A stretch of DNA of 64,000 nucleotides from Polyodon spathula (lineage: Eukaryota > Chordata > Actinopteri > Acipenseriformes > Polyodontidae), in NCBI RefSeq assembly GCF_017654505.1, contig NC_054538.1, forward strand, positions 65,788,524 to 65,852,523, read 5' to 3'. A program made the translations under genes and the position numbers. The notes below the pieces were generated by a model, which worked only from the letters and a program-made list of their open reading frames with translations, did not search any database and had not been told where the DNA came from. Numbering within the stretch: the first letter of the stretch is position 1; each line of letters opens with the position of its first letter. Below, in pieces: positions 51,708 through 64,000 of the stretch.

Positions 51708-53210
51708 CTCATGGACCTGACTACCCTTATTCTACAAGTAGATCAACAATATGCTGATCAATATCCTGATTCTTAAAAAAACAGCTTGCATTACAGACAG
51801 AATTAGATTACTGAAGTTCGCACACCATCAGGTTCAACTACCACTGACCAGAGGGAGATCAGTATTGAATTCCAAAACTTCTATTCGTCCCTTTATAAAT
51901 TGGAATCTCTTAAAGACTCCTCCTTGTTTGACTCCTTTTTTCAGAAGCTTCCCATCCCTACAATTGACCTCCAGTCCAAAACATCTTTGGAAGAGCCCCT
52001 CACACAAACTGAAATCACACGAGCTGTTAGCTTCATGCACAGCGACAAGCCCCCAAGCCTGGATTAATTCCCAGCAGAGTTATTTTAAGAAATTCTCACC
52101 TCAGCTTTCTCCACTGTTATCTCATGAATGAAATTACCATATTCTTCACCTTTGGCTTCTGTCCGTAAACAATAATATACAATCTAAATATCTTTCACTT
52201 CACCATGGTACTGCGCAGGGCTGCCCTCTTTCTCGCTTCTTTTCACCATTGAGCCCTTTCTTATTCCCTGCATACTAACCAAGATATACAGGATGTGACA
52301 CTGGGAGGGCATGAGCAAAGGGTCTCACTATATGTAGATGACCTCCTTCTCTACATTAATGGATCCTATATCTTCCCTCCCCATGCCCTTAATACCTAAG
52401 AGCAGTTTAAGAGCTGGTAAATTATCAGGATATAAACTGAATCTTCACAAAAGTGGACTTTTTCCCCTATTAATTCAGTGGCTAAACACCATCCCTTTAC
52501 CAGCCTCTCCTTCCAAATGGCCCCTCTGTCAACTTGATTTATTTAAGCATTTTAATTACTTGGTCCTTCAATAACCTCTTCAAGCCTAACTTCACTCCTT
52601 TAATCGAACGTTCAAAACAAGACTACCCCTGTTGGTCACCCCTTGTTTCTTTCACTTGCTGGCTGCATTACCTGTAAAGATGAACAAACATCCTACATTT
52701 CTGTACCTTTTTCAGTGCGTCCCTAAAGCCTTTTCAATTCCTTAGACCAAATAACCTCCTCATTTATTTTGAAAAAAACGCCCAGAATTGGCAAAGTCTT
52801 TCTCCAAAGAATCAAACCCTTAGGGGGCCTGACACTACCAAATTTACAGTTTCACTATTGACCAGCCAACTTCTGTAGCATTTTCTTTTGGCTGTCTACT
52901 AACCCTGACCAGGACATCCCAGCTCGGTTAAATATGGAAGCAGTCTCGTGTCAATCCCCCCCCCCCATTGGAAGACTCTGCTTTTCATATATGGTTAAGA
53001 AATGGTGTTAAATCTCTGAAAGCTTTCTCAGAAATACAACATTTCCCGAATTCACTTTTTCAGATATTTACATATTAGAAATGTTGTCCGAAATAAAATA
53101 GCTCAGTTCCCTGTGTACCCCCCTGAATCTACCCTTGACCGTTGACTCCCAAATGTATTTTAAGAAGAAACCATTTGAACAACTGTTCAATTCCTTAAGG
53201 GGTTAAATTA
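51708..53210 (+). mobile_element. L1-clade LINE fragment, decayed
   Basis: Plus-strand pieces of an L1-type ORF2: FYSSLYKLESLKDSSLFDSF with a shift near 51880, LEEPLTQTEITRAVSFMHSD near 51990, and the catalytic region SLYVDDLLLYI near 52325. Later come LPNLQF-like and HFFRYLHIRNVVRNKIAQFP-like C-terminal blocks up to about 53110. Stops and frameshifts are frequent, so it is long dead. The 3' limit is uncertain. Confidence 0.7.
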
Positions 53211-55289
53211 TTTTGTGCAAAATAACTTGCTAACCTTTTCATAATTATGGACGTCTGATTCCATGCTGGATTCATCTTCTGGAGCTTCTCTTTTCAGCAT
53301 TTTTGTCTTATCTGCCGTCACAAGATTGATCCCACACTGTAGTATTTTGTACCATTAGGGTGTATGTGCACTTAGGCCCTCTGGTTCTGAGCCCTCGATA
53401 TGAAAAGTGTGGTCAGTCAGAATACAATATTAATAAGATTCTTCTGCTGCTGGAGGCTTAAGGGAACCCCAGGCTCTCTGTCCTTTTTTGTGCTTCCCCA
53501 TTTATTCTGGCCACCAGTTGCCACTGGTTTAGATGAATAAAGCTGGGCCTTTTGTGTTCCAAGGTGCCATTTTTTTAAATTTAAATTGCAACAATATTTG
53601 TCGACTACTGCTTAGATCAATTGAAAAGATCCCTTTGTTTGGAAGTATCACCATGGAATGATTATAGTTAACAACAAGTGTGCTAAATACCAGTTTATCA
53701 TCATATATTTATACAGAGAATACTAGATGTCAGACAGTGTATTATAAGTAAGTAATAACACACACACAAAAAGACGTACTCCTACAACCCACGCCTGAGG
53801 TACTCAGTTTCTCATCATTGGTTGTTATGCATTACTTAAAACCTGTGGCACTACTATACACGTTGACAAAGAAAAAAGTACATACTGTGATTATGCTTGT
53901 TAGTAATAAAAAGAAAAACAGTCAGCTATAGCTCCCTCCTCAAACTCCACCTTACCTATAAGAGTTATCAACTGCAGGTTAATCATATCATTTAATTAAA
54001 ATTATACTTTTAGAGATGTTACCTTTGCTCGTGAGCTTTTTTAATTTATAAATTGGTTGCTGTATCATAACTGTCCATGAATAAAAAATAATTCTCCTTA
54101 ATGCTGTAACAGAGTGGCGGCAGCACATTTCAGTGCAGCCCAGTCAGAGACAGCAGCTGCAGCAGGAGCAGAGAGGCGTGTTCAGTTTCGGTTCTAATTG
54201 ATTATGTTATGTCTACACCTGTTTGGTCTGTTTCCTGTGCTTATTTACATAAATGTGTTCCTTTATTTATTATTTTATGTCTGGTTGTCCCCAATCAGGT
54301 TAGTATGAGCTGTACATAAGAGAATGGTGTCCTGGTTGGAGATGTGGATCCTGACTTGCATTCCAAATCAAAGTGCCTGTTCATTTTTTACAAACTGACT
54401 CCTCATTCTTTCCCCCACTGCCATAATCTGTCTCAGTGCTAGCAAATGTGTTTCCTGTCGCAGTGCCCAGTAAAATTAAATAAGAACTTTATTTGGAATA
54501 TTAATCATTGCCAATAAAATAATCACTATGATATTCCCCCATTTTCTGAGCTATAAGTTTAAAGCCTCAATGATTCTACACAAAAACAAGCATATTCATG
54601 TGTTTTAAAAAAAAAAAGTAAGTGTATATTTTTAGAGTAAGTCAAATAAGATATTCACCTGTTGAATCGTTTTTTTTTTTGTTTTTTTGTTTTTGTGTTA
54701 TTGGCTTCTATGAAAGTAAACAGATGGATTAGGGAAACAATCAACATTTGCTCAAAGTGAGTTTGAAGGTAAACATGAAATAGCATCACAAGTGCCTGGA
54801 GGTGAGGGGAAGACAACAACACATTCTGTATAAATTACTACATTAGAGGCTCACTTAATGCAGGAGTAAGTCTAGCCCTACTTCCTCTCTGATCTCTGTC
54901 AGAGATAGAGTGAAAGTTGAGATGTTGATTCCTACAGCCTGTGAACGACGATGGGAACGTGGTCCCTGAACATGCCTGATAAGTTTTGCCTTTGGTAGGT
55001 ACCGGTAGGCTGATTTGAGTAAGGAAAGCTTTCAGGTATACAGGTAGTAGGAGTGTTTTCTTCAAGAGTGGTTTTAATTCGGTTGCTTATTGAATTCCTG
55101 ATTTATTTACCTTGATTTTCACTCTGATTAAATAAGTGTTGAAATGTTTTAACTTTAAAATAGTAACAACTCTTCTGGTTATGTCATGGTTTGTTTTGCA
55201 ACATATTGTCAACAAGAGTTAAATTGCTCTTATTTTGCAGGTACTAAACCTAAATTTGATCAGTCCGTCATTTGGCAATGTAATGCCAA
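53211..55289. other. Intergenic, possible weak LTR remnant
   Basis: 54115-54465 is GC-richer at its start and ends in a CAAAGTGCCTGTTC/TTTCCTGTCGCAG-like segment reminiscent of LTR ends. No inverted TG...CA pair could be fixed. The rest is AT-rich without signals. Confidence 0.35.
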
Positions 55290-55526
55290 ATGGAGGGCGA
55301 CAAATCAATTAAAAATAAAAACCTGAAATTAGATAAGTGTTCACCCCCTTTGCTATGACACTCCTAAACAAGCTCGGGTGCAACCAACTGCCTTTAGAAT
55401 TCACACAATATGTTAAATTGAGTGAATCTGTGTGCAATAAAAGTGGTTAACATGATTTCAGATTAAATACACTTGTCTCTGTAAGGTCCCACAGTTGGGT
55501 AGTGCATTCAAAGCAAAGATACTAAC

Positions 55527-56560
55527 ATGAAGGTGAAGGAGCTTTTAAAACAACTCCGGGATAAAGTTGAGGAAAGACACAGACCAGGGGAGGGGCATAA
55601 AAAGATTTCAAAGGCATTTTGAATATCCCTTGGAGCACAGTCAAGCTGATCATTAAGAAGTGGAAGGTATACGGCACCACCCAGAATCTGCTTAGAGCAG
55701 GCCGTCCTCCCAAACTGAGCAGGTGGGTAAGAAGGGCATTGGTCAGAGAAGCCACCAAGAGGCCAATGACAACTCTGAAAGATATATAGAGTTCCATGGC
55801 TGAGATGGAAGAAACTGTCCATGTGTCAACAATAGCTGAGGTACTCCACAAATCTGGCCTGTATGGAAGATTGTCAAGAAGGAAGCCATTTCTGAAAAAA
55901 ACCCAAGTAAAATCCCACTTGGAATTAGCAAAAAAGGCATGTGGGAGACTCTGGCAAAAGATTATGTCCAATGAAAAAAAATTGAACTATTTGGCCTAAA
56001 TGCAAAGCGTTATGTCTGGCGCAAACCCAACACAGCACATCACCCAGGTAATACCATCCCTACTGTGAAGCATGGTGGAGGCAGCATCATGCTATAGGGA
56101 TGCTTTTCATTGGCAGGGACTGGGAAGCTTGTCAGGATAGAGGGCAAAATGGATGGAGCTAAATACAGGCAAGTCCTTGAGGAAAACCTCCTTCTGTCTG
56201 CAAAAGACCTAAGACTGGGACGGAGATTCACCTTTCAGCAGGACAATGACCCCAAGCACACAGCCAAAGCGACACTAGAATGGCTTAAAAACAAGAAAGT
56301 GAATGTCTTAGAGTGGCCCAGTCAAAGCCTGAATCCTATTGAGAATCTATGGCAAGACTTAAAGATTGCTGTCCACCAACGATCCCCATCCAACTTGACA
56401 GAGCTTGAACAATTTTGCCAAGAAGAATGGATGAATATTGCACGATCCAGATGTGCAAACCTGGTAAAGACTTACCGCAAAAGACTACCAAGTATTGACT
56501 CGGGGGGGGGGGGGGGGGGGGTGAATACTTATCTAACCAAAACATTTCAGGTTTTTTTTT
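55527..56560 (+). pseudogene. Tc1 transposase pseudogene
   Basis: An N-terminal helix-turn-helix region (LKQLRDKVEERHRP), then a linker (VHVSTIAEVLHKSGLYGRLS). The catalytic half at 56110-56560 has [20 protein letters not shown] (second Asp) and a shortened [11 protein letters not shown], where SPDLNP has lost two residues. Stops occur at 55606, 55786, 55998 and 56095. A run of 20 G at 56502-56521 lies inside the C-terminal codons. Confidence 0.8.
56502..56521 (+). repeat. Poly-G tract (20 G)
   Basis: Uninterrupted guanine run inside the Tc1 copy, just before GTGAATACTTATC. The family usually has a shorter G-run there, so this looks like slippage expansion. Confidence 0.95.
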
Positions 56561-56731
56561 TCATTAACTGTTGTTTCACAGTAAAAATTCTCTTGCCTCT
56601 TCAAAGTGTTGAGTAGGTTGTGTAAATCAAAGGGAAAAAAAATCCCATTTAAATGCATCAAGATTTTAAGTTGTAGAACAACAAACTGTGAAAACATCTA
56701 AGGTGGGTGAATACTTATTATAGGCACTGTA

Positions 56732-57283
56732 TATATAAGAAATGAATCATGCCTTTTTGTTGTTGCTCAGTTAAATGTAGGGAGATAAAGCCACACAGAA
56801 TAATGTCAAAAAGGATAGAAGGAATAATTTAATAAAGATACATGTAAGTACAAAAAACATACAACTCTCTGCAGATAACACAAAATATACCATGAACATA
56901 TTACGGTCCACTAGGTGTATGAAGTCCACTGCCATGCCTGTTGGTCTGTTAGTGGGATGTCCTTACTTTTATCTTTATTACATGTCCGTTGCTTATAGTT
57001 GTTATCTCATTTGTGGAGCAGTATGTTTCCACTATTTTTTTATGTGATGTTTTCTCAGTTGTTGTACCATGTTTACTCAGGCCCTCTTGGAACTGAAACC
57101 CTGTATTTCCATTACAAATGACATTCCAGGATTATTACTGCACTGCAGAGACAGATAGAGAAGTAAACAGCTACCCTGTAATGTTCCACAGTATTAGAAT
57201 ACTGTGCTGTGATACTGGCTGTGAATGTAGAAGCCTTTAGGCGACTTTCACGCAATTTGATTGGCTCTTGTAATGCTGAAATG
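56732..57283. other. Intergenic, nothing recognised
   Basis: No gene or repeat recognised. Confidence 0.5.
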
Positions 57284-57334
<51 letters not shown>

Positions 57335-57339
57335 ATCTA

Positions 57340-57396
<57 letters not shown>

Positions 57397-57427
57397 TACT
57401 AAACAAAAAATAAACATCTACACATAA

Positions 57428-57496
<69 letters not shown>

Positions 57497-57500
57497 ATAA
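57284..57500. repeat. (TCTA)n and two (TA)n arrays
   Basis: (ATCT)n from 57284, running into (TA)n to 57389. A second (TA)n array lies at 57431-57500. Confidence 0.95.
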
Positions 57501-57691
57501 AAAACATATGTTTGCCCGTTCCATACACTTTCCAATATACTAAATTATATCTGTTCAATATTATATTTGTTCAATATACGGCTATATTTTTCACTTGCAT
57601 AAGGGTTAGTAAAATTATTTTGTGAGATGGTTTGCTCAACCTTGCCAGTCTGCTTTAAATCATCAGTCCCAATAGTTGTTAGAAAGTACAT

Positions 57692-57701
<10 letters not shown>

Positions 57702-57728
<27 letters not shown>
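57702..57728. repeat. (TG)n microsatellite
   Basis: About 13 TG units after a short TA run. Confidence 0.95.
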
Positions 57729-57729
<1 letters not shown>

Positions 57730-59581
57730 TAGGGTGGTTAGTCCAAGCCACAATTGAATTCTATTTCCTGTGAATTCCAGTTTCCACTTTGCATCATAGG
57801 AAATCAGAATTACTTTGAAGATGTTTAGCCTTTGGAAAAGTGCAAAGCTTTAAGAACAGTAATACACTTTACCCAGGTACTCCATAAAATACTTTTGTAA
57901 GCATCCACTGAAGATTTCATACAAATGGACCAGATCAAACACACTATGATGGAGCAAAATATTGATGGATAGATGCCTTTAAGGACTAACCTAGAGGATG
58001 CTTTTGTCAAGAATAAACCATGTTGCTTGAAACAGGTTTAAATAAAGCAGCGAGAAAACATGTACAGTGTATAAGCAATGCACTTTGGCATATGGGTTTT
58101 CAGCCCATGACATTTAAATTTAAATAAATAAATACCTTTTCAAACTCCTGCCAGAATGCAATAGGAACAATATACTCCTTAGCTGATATATCTACTACAA
58201 CTAGGCCTCAAGTTATTTTTAAAGATGTATATACTTTGTAAACATTGAAAAACATCTTCATTACACTGTATTACTGTGTTAGTGCTGCTCTTAAACAAGG
58301 ATTTATATATTAAAACTGGGAACATAGAAGTATACCTTCACTGTTCTCAAAAACACACTCCATTCAGAAAGGCATGTTAACCATACTGAAACCTTGACAA
58401 GCTGAGAAGCTAAGCAAAATAAAAATTAAATGTAAGGATAGCATATACAATTCCTTTTAAATTGACTTAGTCATAGTGACTAATAACAAGCTTTTTTCTG
58501 CATCTCAAAACCCTAATAGCCAAGAACTTAACTATGGGGATCTACAGTCAGTTAAGACATTAATCTCTGTATCACTGTCCTTAATCTATAAGTAAAGCAA
58601 CAATAGCTAATTTTATGAAAGGAAACCAGGCTCCCTTTCTAGGTTGTTTCTGGTGAGCTAAGCTTATTGAAATATAAGCCACTGTTGTGATTAAGCCACT
58701 GTTGTGATTAATATGTTTTGGTGATGACTTCCTTTTTGCGTGATTCAAAATGCTTAAATGTAAAAATACTATTTTCCCCAGCTTTCTTATTTGCAACTTG
58801 TCTTACGCTGCATCAAATAAAATAAAAAATTCTGAAATTTAAGATGTCGCAAAATGGTTGGATAGCAATAATATGGGTGTATTTAACCTTTTGGGGGAAT
58901 CTGAAGTTACAGTTTTTATGAATCAGCCTACTGCAGGTTTTAATGTTACTAGAATGATTACAGCTTCCCCTCCACAATTAACTGAAAACATACAAAAGAA
59001 AATATGAATTGGGTTTCATGCTCTGAATCTGGATTCTACGAAATGCCTCATCAAGTGTCTAGTTTTTACGACTCAGGTGTTGGTTTCAGCACCCCTGATT
59101 CTTAAAAACAATTGATGTCATGAGGATCAGCTGGAATTTTAAAATGTATTACTAAAAGCAGATCTGATCTAGATAATTTAATTTACTGAACAAAGTTAAA
59201 AGAATATGAAAGAACTTTCAGCTTCCTCGTCTGAGTTGATGTATGATCACAGCCTTTATTGACGTTACAATAATTGCTGGAAGTTACAAATATACAGTAG
59301 CCGTGATGCATGTATTTTACAGCTGCATTTTGTATAAAATAACATAAATAATTGTATTAACTAAACAAAAAATAACAAATAACTAAATTATTCTTTATAT
59401 TGCAGCTTTTCAAGAGGCTAATAATTCACATATTGTTTTGCTAATGTGTCTTTGGAATTGTAGAATTGCAAATCTTATGCATAGGATAACTTTTTATTAA
59501 CATGCAACTGGTTACTAATAAAATCACCCCAAGCATCACCTGATATTTAGTAAAGAAATTCAAATACAGGTCTACACTAAT
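57729..59581. other. Intergenic, nothing recognised
   Basis: AT-rich sequence. A 19-bp direct duplication (GCCACTGTTGTGATTAAG-like) occurs at 58677-58710. No gene features. Confidence 0.5.
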
Positions 59582-60404
59582 CCATTCAAAATGATCTAGA
59601 CAAGATTCAGAACTGGGCAGACACATGGCAAATGACATTTAATAGAGAAAAGTGTAAGGTACTGCACGCAGGAAATAAAAATGTACATTATAAATATCAT
59701 ATGGGAGATATTGAAATTGGAGAAGGAATCTATGAAAAAGACCTAGGAGTTTTTGTTGACTCAGAAATGTCTTCATCTAGGCAATGTGGGGAAGCTATAA
59801 AAAAGGCTAACAAGATGCTCGGATACATTGTGAAAAGTGTTGAATTTAAATCAAGGGAAGTAATGTTAAAACTGTACAATGCACTTGTAAGACCTCATCT
59901 TGAATATTGTGTGCAGTTCTGGTCACCTCGCTATAAAAAAGATATTGCTGCTCTAGAAAGAGTGCAAAGAAGAGCGACCAGAATTATTCCGGGCTTAAAA
60001 GGCATGTCATATGCAGACAGGCTAAAATAATTGAATCTGTTCAGTCTTGAACAAAGAAGACTACGTGGCGACCTAATTCAAGCATTCAAAATTCTAAAAG
60101 GTATTGACAGTGTCGACCCAAGGGACTTTTCAGCCTGAAAAAAGAAACAAGGACCAGGGGTCACAAATGGAGTTTAGAAAAAGGGGCATTCAGAACAGAA
60201 AATAGGAGACACTTTTTTACACAGAGAATTGTGAGGGTCTGGAATCAACTCCCCAGTAATGTTGTTGAAGCTGACACCCTGGGATCCTTCAAGAAGCTGC
60301 TTGATGAGATTTTGGGATCAATAAGCTACTAACAACCAAACGAGCAAGATGGGCCGAATGGCCTCCTCTCGTTTGTAAACTTTCTTATGTTCTTATGTTC
60401 TTAT
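59582..60404 (+). mobile_element. CR1-like LINE, young 3' fragment
   Basis: Plus-strand copy of the family at 22328-24590, starting inside the RT C-terminal region (NDLDKIQNWADTWQMTFNRE) and ending in TTATGTTC octamers at 60404. Over the open 132 codons it differs from the other copy at only two residues (T/I and P/S). A TAA at 60028-60030 and a one-base loss near 60129 break the frame. Confidence 0.9.
59632..60340 (+). pseudogene. CR1-like ORF2 C-terminal pseudogene
   Basis: Encodes the region downstream of the RT catalytic site to the end of the protein (SYADRLK, stop, then ELNLFSLEQRRLRGDLIQAF-like). It is inactive: 5' truncated, one stop and one frameshift. Confidence 0.85.
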
Positions 60405-60608
60405 AATGATGGGAGCTAGGTTTTCTCTAATGAAATGAAGTGCAGAAGGTAAAGGGCTTCTTGCATTTACCACTGTACTATGTTAAAATCAGTTTTTTTT
60501 TTTTTTAAACAAATCATTGAGGCTTAAAATAAACAACCCAGGAGGTGAATGTGTTAAATCTAATACATCTAATTGTAAATAGTCTTAAATACTTTTTACT
60601 TTTTCTAT

Positions 60609-63165
60609 TGTATTTATTTATTTATTTATTGCATTTATATAGCGCTTTGTATACAAAAGTATCGCAAAGCACTGTACAGTAGATAGCAGAAAAAAAGAAC
60701 AAACCACAATACATTTTTTATAGCATGTCACACATACAACTGCCACAATCAGACCATTTAAGCAACAAATTTAAATAACAGTATACACGTAATACAAAAG
60801 CAGCAATTTAAAAGTTACATTAAAACCCACTAAAGCAAGAAAGCCATTTTATAAAAGTATGTTTTTAGTATTGACTTGAAACTGTAACGGTCCCATCTTC
60901 CTGGTCAAATGAATGCAGAGTATTCCATAATTTAGGACTTTACAAGAAAAAGCCCTCCCTCCCGTGTTGCTCTTGTTGACCCTAGGAATAATCAGCAGCC
61001 CCGTATCCTGTGATCTCAGCGTGTGGTTTGGAAAATGCGGGGTTAGTAACTCCTGCAAATAACTAGGTGCTAATCCAAATAGAATTGATTTTAAGATTTT
61101 GCTATGTAGTCCCACATTTCCTTTTAGTTGGTTCTGTGAGCACACTAACACAACCTGTGTTTTATCTGAACTCAACATTAGAAAATTATATGACATCCAA
61201 TGCTTGATGTCTGTAAGGCAAGTAGCTAATAACACCCAGGCAGAAGAGATTCCTGGCTTTAGGGACACATATAGCTGGGTATCACCAGCACAGCAATGGA
61301 AGTTCACTCTGTGTCTGTGGATAATGTCACCTAACGGTAGCATATATAATGAAAACAGCAAGGGACCTAGAATGGAGCCCTGTGGAACACCACAGACAAC
61401 TTCCGATAATGCCGATTTTACCTCCCCAATGTAGGCAAACTGAAACCTTCAGAAAGATAAGATTTGAACCAGGATAGGACAAGGCCAGACAGTCCCACTG
61501 TTCTTTCAAGATGATTCAGTAGGATGGAATGGTCTACAATATCAAAGGCAGCATTTAGATCCAGAAGAATTAAAAATGATGGAAAGCCCGAGTCAGAGCT
61601 TATCAGCAGATTATTCATAATCATTCATGTGCAGCGCACAATCCAGACTGAAACTGCTCAAATATACTTACTACTACTATACTACTACTAAGAGTTAGAA
61701 ATTTTTGTAGTTGAATTACAACTCTCTCTAGAACCTTATCTATGAATGGTAGGTTGGAGATTGGCTTATAGTTATTGAGGACTTCAGGGTCCAAATTTTG
61801 TTTCTTAAGCATAGGCTTTACCACAGCTACCTTAAGAGCTGAGGGAACTATACCTGAGGAAAGTTAACTATTTATCATTTTTTTAATGTGTGTAGTAACA
61901 CCAAGAACATCTTTTAATAGTTTTGTAGGAATAGGATCAAAAGAGCATGTAGTAGCCCTCATATGTTGAACTAGCTCTGTCAGTTCCTGTAAGGTAATCA
62001 AAGAAAAAGCCCCCATAGTAGCCTTAATATGTGTAGTTGGTAAAACTGTCCTCCTTAAAAGAAGATGTCTGCTGAATATTATTTCTGATGTCTAGAATTT
62101 TATATTTAAAGAAATGTAAGAAGTAATTTCAGCTGTCAGGGGAGCCAATGTCAAGGGTAGGACTATTAAGGAAAGGATTAATTAATTTATCTAGTCTAGC
62201 AAAAAAGAAATCTAGGATTATTTTTATTTGTTTAAATTAAATTAGAATAATATGAGCCTTCCTGATTTAACAAGGTGACCCGTCCATGCGATGTAATGAA
62301 CGTGCAGTTTAGATTCTCGTTCTATCTTACCAGTTGAATCATTAAAACATTTTTTAAAAGACACTTTCTGAGTTTTGATAAGCTCTACAGTATCTAAGAT
62401 ACCAGTCAAGGTGGGGTTGTAGGTATTAACCAGCTCATCTGTTAATAAGGACTCAGAGCTCAATACATCAGAAAGCTTAACAGCAGTTGAAGAATTTTAC
62501 CCAGGATTTAAATGTACAATCCACAGCGTTTGTAGATACTGGCAGATCCACCTTAAATGAATGGCAAGATAATCAGAAATAATACAATCTAGGGTTATGA
62601 TGTGCTTAATAGCGAGAAAGTACCAGATCTAAAGTATGGCCAGAAATTCCAAGGAGTTAGAATCAGAATCAATGTCACCCAATAAAACAATCCTATCATA
62701 TTTGACTGTCAATACAGATACCAAATTTTGTGAGAAATAACGTTTTTGACTTAGGTGGCTGACAAATAATTACATTATGAACAGGTAATGGACTGTTTAA
62801 TGTCAAGGTTAAAACATCAAAGGATAAATAATTTTAACAATGTCCTGTTTGATTCTAAGTTCACTACAGAAAACAAAAGCAAGTCCACCTCCCTGCCCAG
62901 CAGAGCGAGCTTTCTGGAAAAAAGAATAGGTGGGGAAGCTTCAATCAGGGAAACATTGTCATTCTGTCGAAACCAAGTTTCAGTTAAAGAGAGAATATCA
63001 ATGTTGTAATCCTGAATAAAATCACTAATTAACAGAGCCTTATTAGACAGAGACCTGACATTAAATATACCTAGAAGTAAATGTATATCACACATATCAT
63101 TATTCAATGGATAACTTTTTTTCTTTTTTTTTAAGGAACTATTAATTAAATCCTCCAGGCAGATC
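60609..63165 (-). mobile_element. L2-clade LINE, nearly full-length but decayed
   Basis: Minus strand. Endonuclease start at 63107-62830 (IFNVRSLSNKALLISDFI, LTETWF). RT pieces at 61824-61430 (NNYKPISNLPFIDKVLERVV, LDLNAAFDIVDHSILLNHL). C-terminal part at 61361-60849 (FSLYMLPLGDIIHRHRVNFH, CAGDTQLYVSLKP). The 3' end reads GCGCTATATAAATGCAATAA followed by (ATAA)n at 60609-60645, the standard L2 tail. Many frame breaks occur, and the RT catalytic motif reads AGDT where L2 has ADDT. Confidence 0.85.
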
Positions 63166-64000
63166 CACAGTCAATCAAGATTCTAACACTGATGACAATT
63201 TTTTGTACATTTTTAACCTTGAAGCTATGTTCTTATTCTTCTTCTAACAATAATAATAATAATAAACACCACTATTAATACCTTATAGTATATTAACCAA
63301 TTAATTTCATGGTAATAAAGACAACAAAGGACAGGTGGTTGCTGCATTCCAGAGGGATTCTCAGTGCTGGAAAATGTTCTAAGTATCCAGCTGTGGCTAG
63401 AGTATTGGTTGATCAAATCAACCCAGTAGGTCATGTGCAAACAAACTGAGAGTCAAAGGTTTTAAATACAGTAGTTAAAAAATGGATATTGCTTAATTAA
63501 GTAAATTACAATTGGATTTATATAAATGAAACAGCTAATCAATTAACACTTTTCAACATGTTTATTTAAATTTGCTTTGACTTTTGGCACAGGGACAGAT
63601 TGTTTGCCAGTGTGTCTCCTTTACATCACTAAGCCTTGTCGCTGTTGTTTTACGTCTGATTTTCTATATACAGTATGAGGAAATCAAGAATAATTCAAGC
63701 CAAGAAAACCTCTCTGGAAATGCAAGCAATAAACACAGCAAATGTGATGTAATAGCAATGGACCAAATGAAAACATCATTGACTTGGCATTAAAGCTTGT
63801 TGACATTAAGCACAGTTGGCATTAACAAGAGTAACATTAACGGTTTCCATTAGCGTGAAGGGGTGAGAAATTAATTTCCCCACGTGACCGAGGGAGGGGT
63901 ATTGAACTCTTTAAGAGACTAGTATTATTAAGTATTTCATACATGACAGAGGCAAGACCACAAAGCATTGTGCTCCAAAAGACTGCCAATGTGAAAACAT
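63166..64000. other. Intergenic to window end, nothing recognised
   Basis: Short (AAT)n at 63247-63264. The last 200 bp (GC-richer, with CACGTG at 63882-63887) may belong to a non-coding element continuing beyond the window. Confidence 0.4.

Larger units (their letters stand above)
55290..56731 (+). mobile_element. Tc1/mariner element, second family
   Basis: The transposase is on the plus strand. Its right terminus reads TGAATACTTATTATAGGCACTGTA. The left terminus is lost or altered near 55290 (AAATTAGATAAGTGTTCACC follows). Coding remnants run from about 55527 (MKVKELLKQLRDKVEERHRP) to 56560. Confidence 0.85.

Noticed and set aside
55508..55971. Minus-strand ORFs of 104 and 149 codons
   Set aside because: They are antisense shadows of the Tc1 transposase pseudogene on the plus strand.

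Overview
This is animal nuclear DNA, most likely from a ray-finned fish. It is AT-rich, full of microsatellites, and carries spliced genes with GT-AG introns. Its repeats are of fish type: Tc1/mariner, CR1-like, L2 and L1 LINEs, Ty3/gypsy remnants, tRNA-derived SINEs and hairpin MITEs. The CR1-like 3' end, with repeated TTATGTTC units, resembles a family I associate with sturgeons and paddlefish. That is a recollection from sequence, not a search result, so the species-level guess is weak.

The window holds one gene I can support fully. It is a four-exon vestigial-like 2 gene (VGLL2), on the minus strand between 12947 (start codon) and 6904 (stop codon). The spliced reading frame is continuous, with correct splice phases, and encodes about 302 residues with the TEAD-binding TDU motif. 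A TATA-box promoter candidate lies at 13093-13100. Two short upstream ORFs precede the start codon. Intron 1 holds a perfect MEF2-type site and a CAGCTG E-box, as expected for a muscle gene.

Layout: 1-600 has nothing recognisable. 600-2040 is a dead Tc1 element. 2041-6903 is the region downstream of VGLL2, probably including its 3' UTR. 6904-13100 is VGLL2. From 13.3 to 64 kb I find no host gene. In mammals VGLL2 lies beside a long gene-poor interval toward RFX6, and this would fit that upstream side (inference). The interval holds a 19-bp/109-bp minisatellite (16.9-17.4 kb), a scrambled gypsy pol (19.5-20.7 kb), a 448-bp near-perfect hairpin element (21.8-22.3 kb), a CR1-like LINE with a 718-codon ORF (22.3-24.6 kb), a solo-LTR-like unit (25.8-26.3 kb) and a hAT-like MITE (30.1-30.4 kb). 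Further on are a Tc1 element split by a SINE-bearing insertion (43.7-46.4 kb), a 51-bp minisatellite split by a CR1 copy (46.4-47.7 kb), a Tc1 fragment abutting an L1 fragment (51.4-53.2 kb), another Tc1 (55.3-56.7 kb), a second young-looking CR1 copy (59.6-60.4 kb) and a decayed L2 (60.6-63.2 kb).

I found no undescribed multi-gene system. The most interesting items are the regulatory layout of VGLL2 and several nested or palindromic repeat structures.
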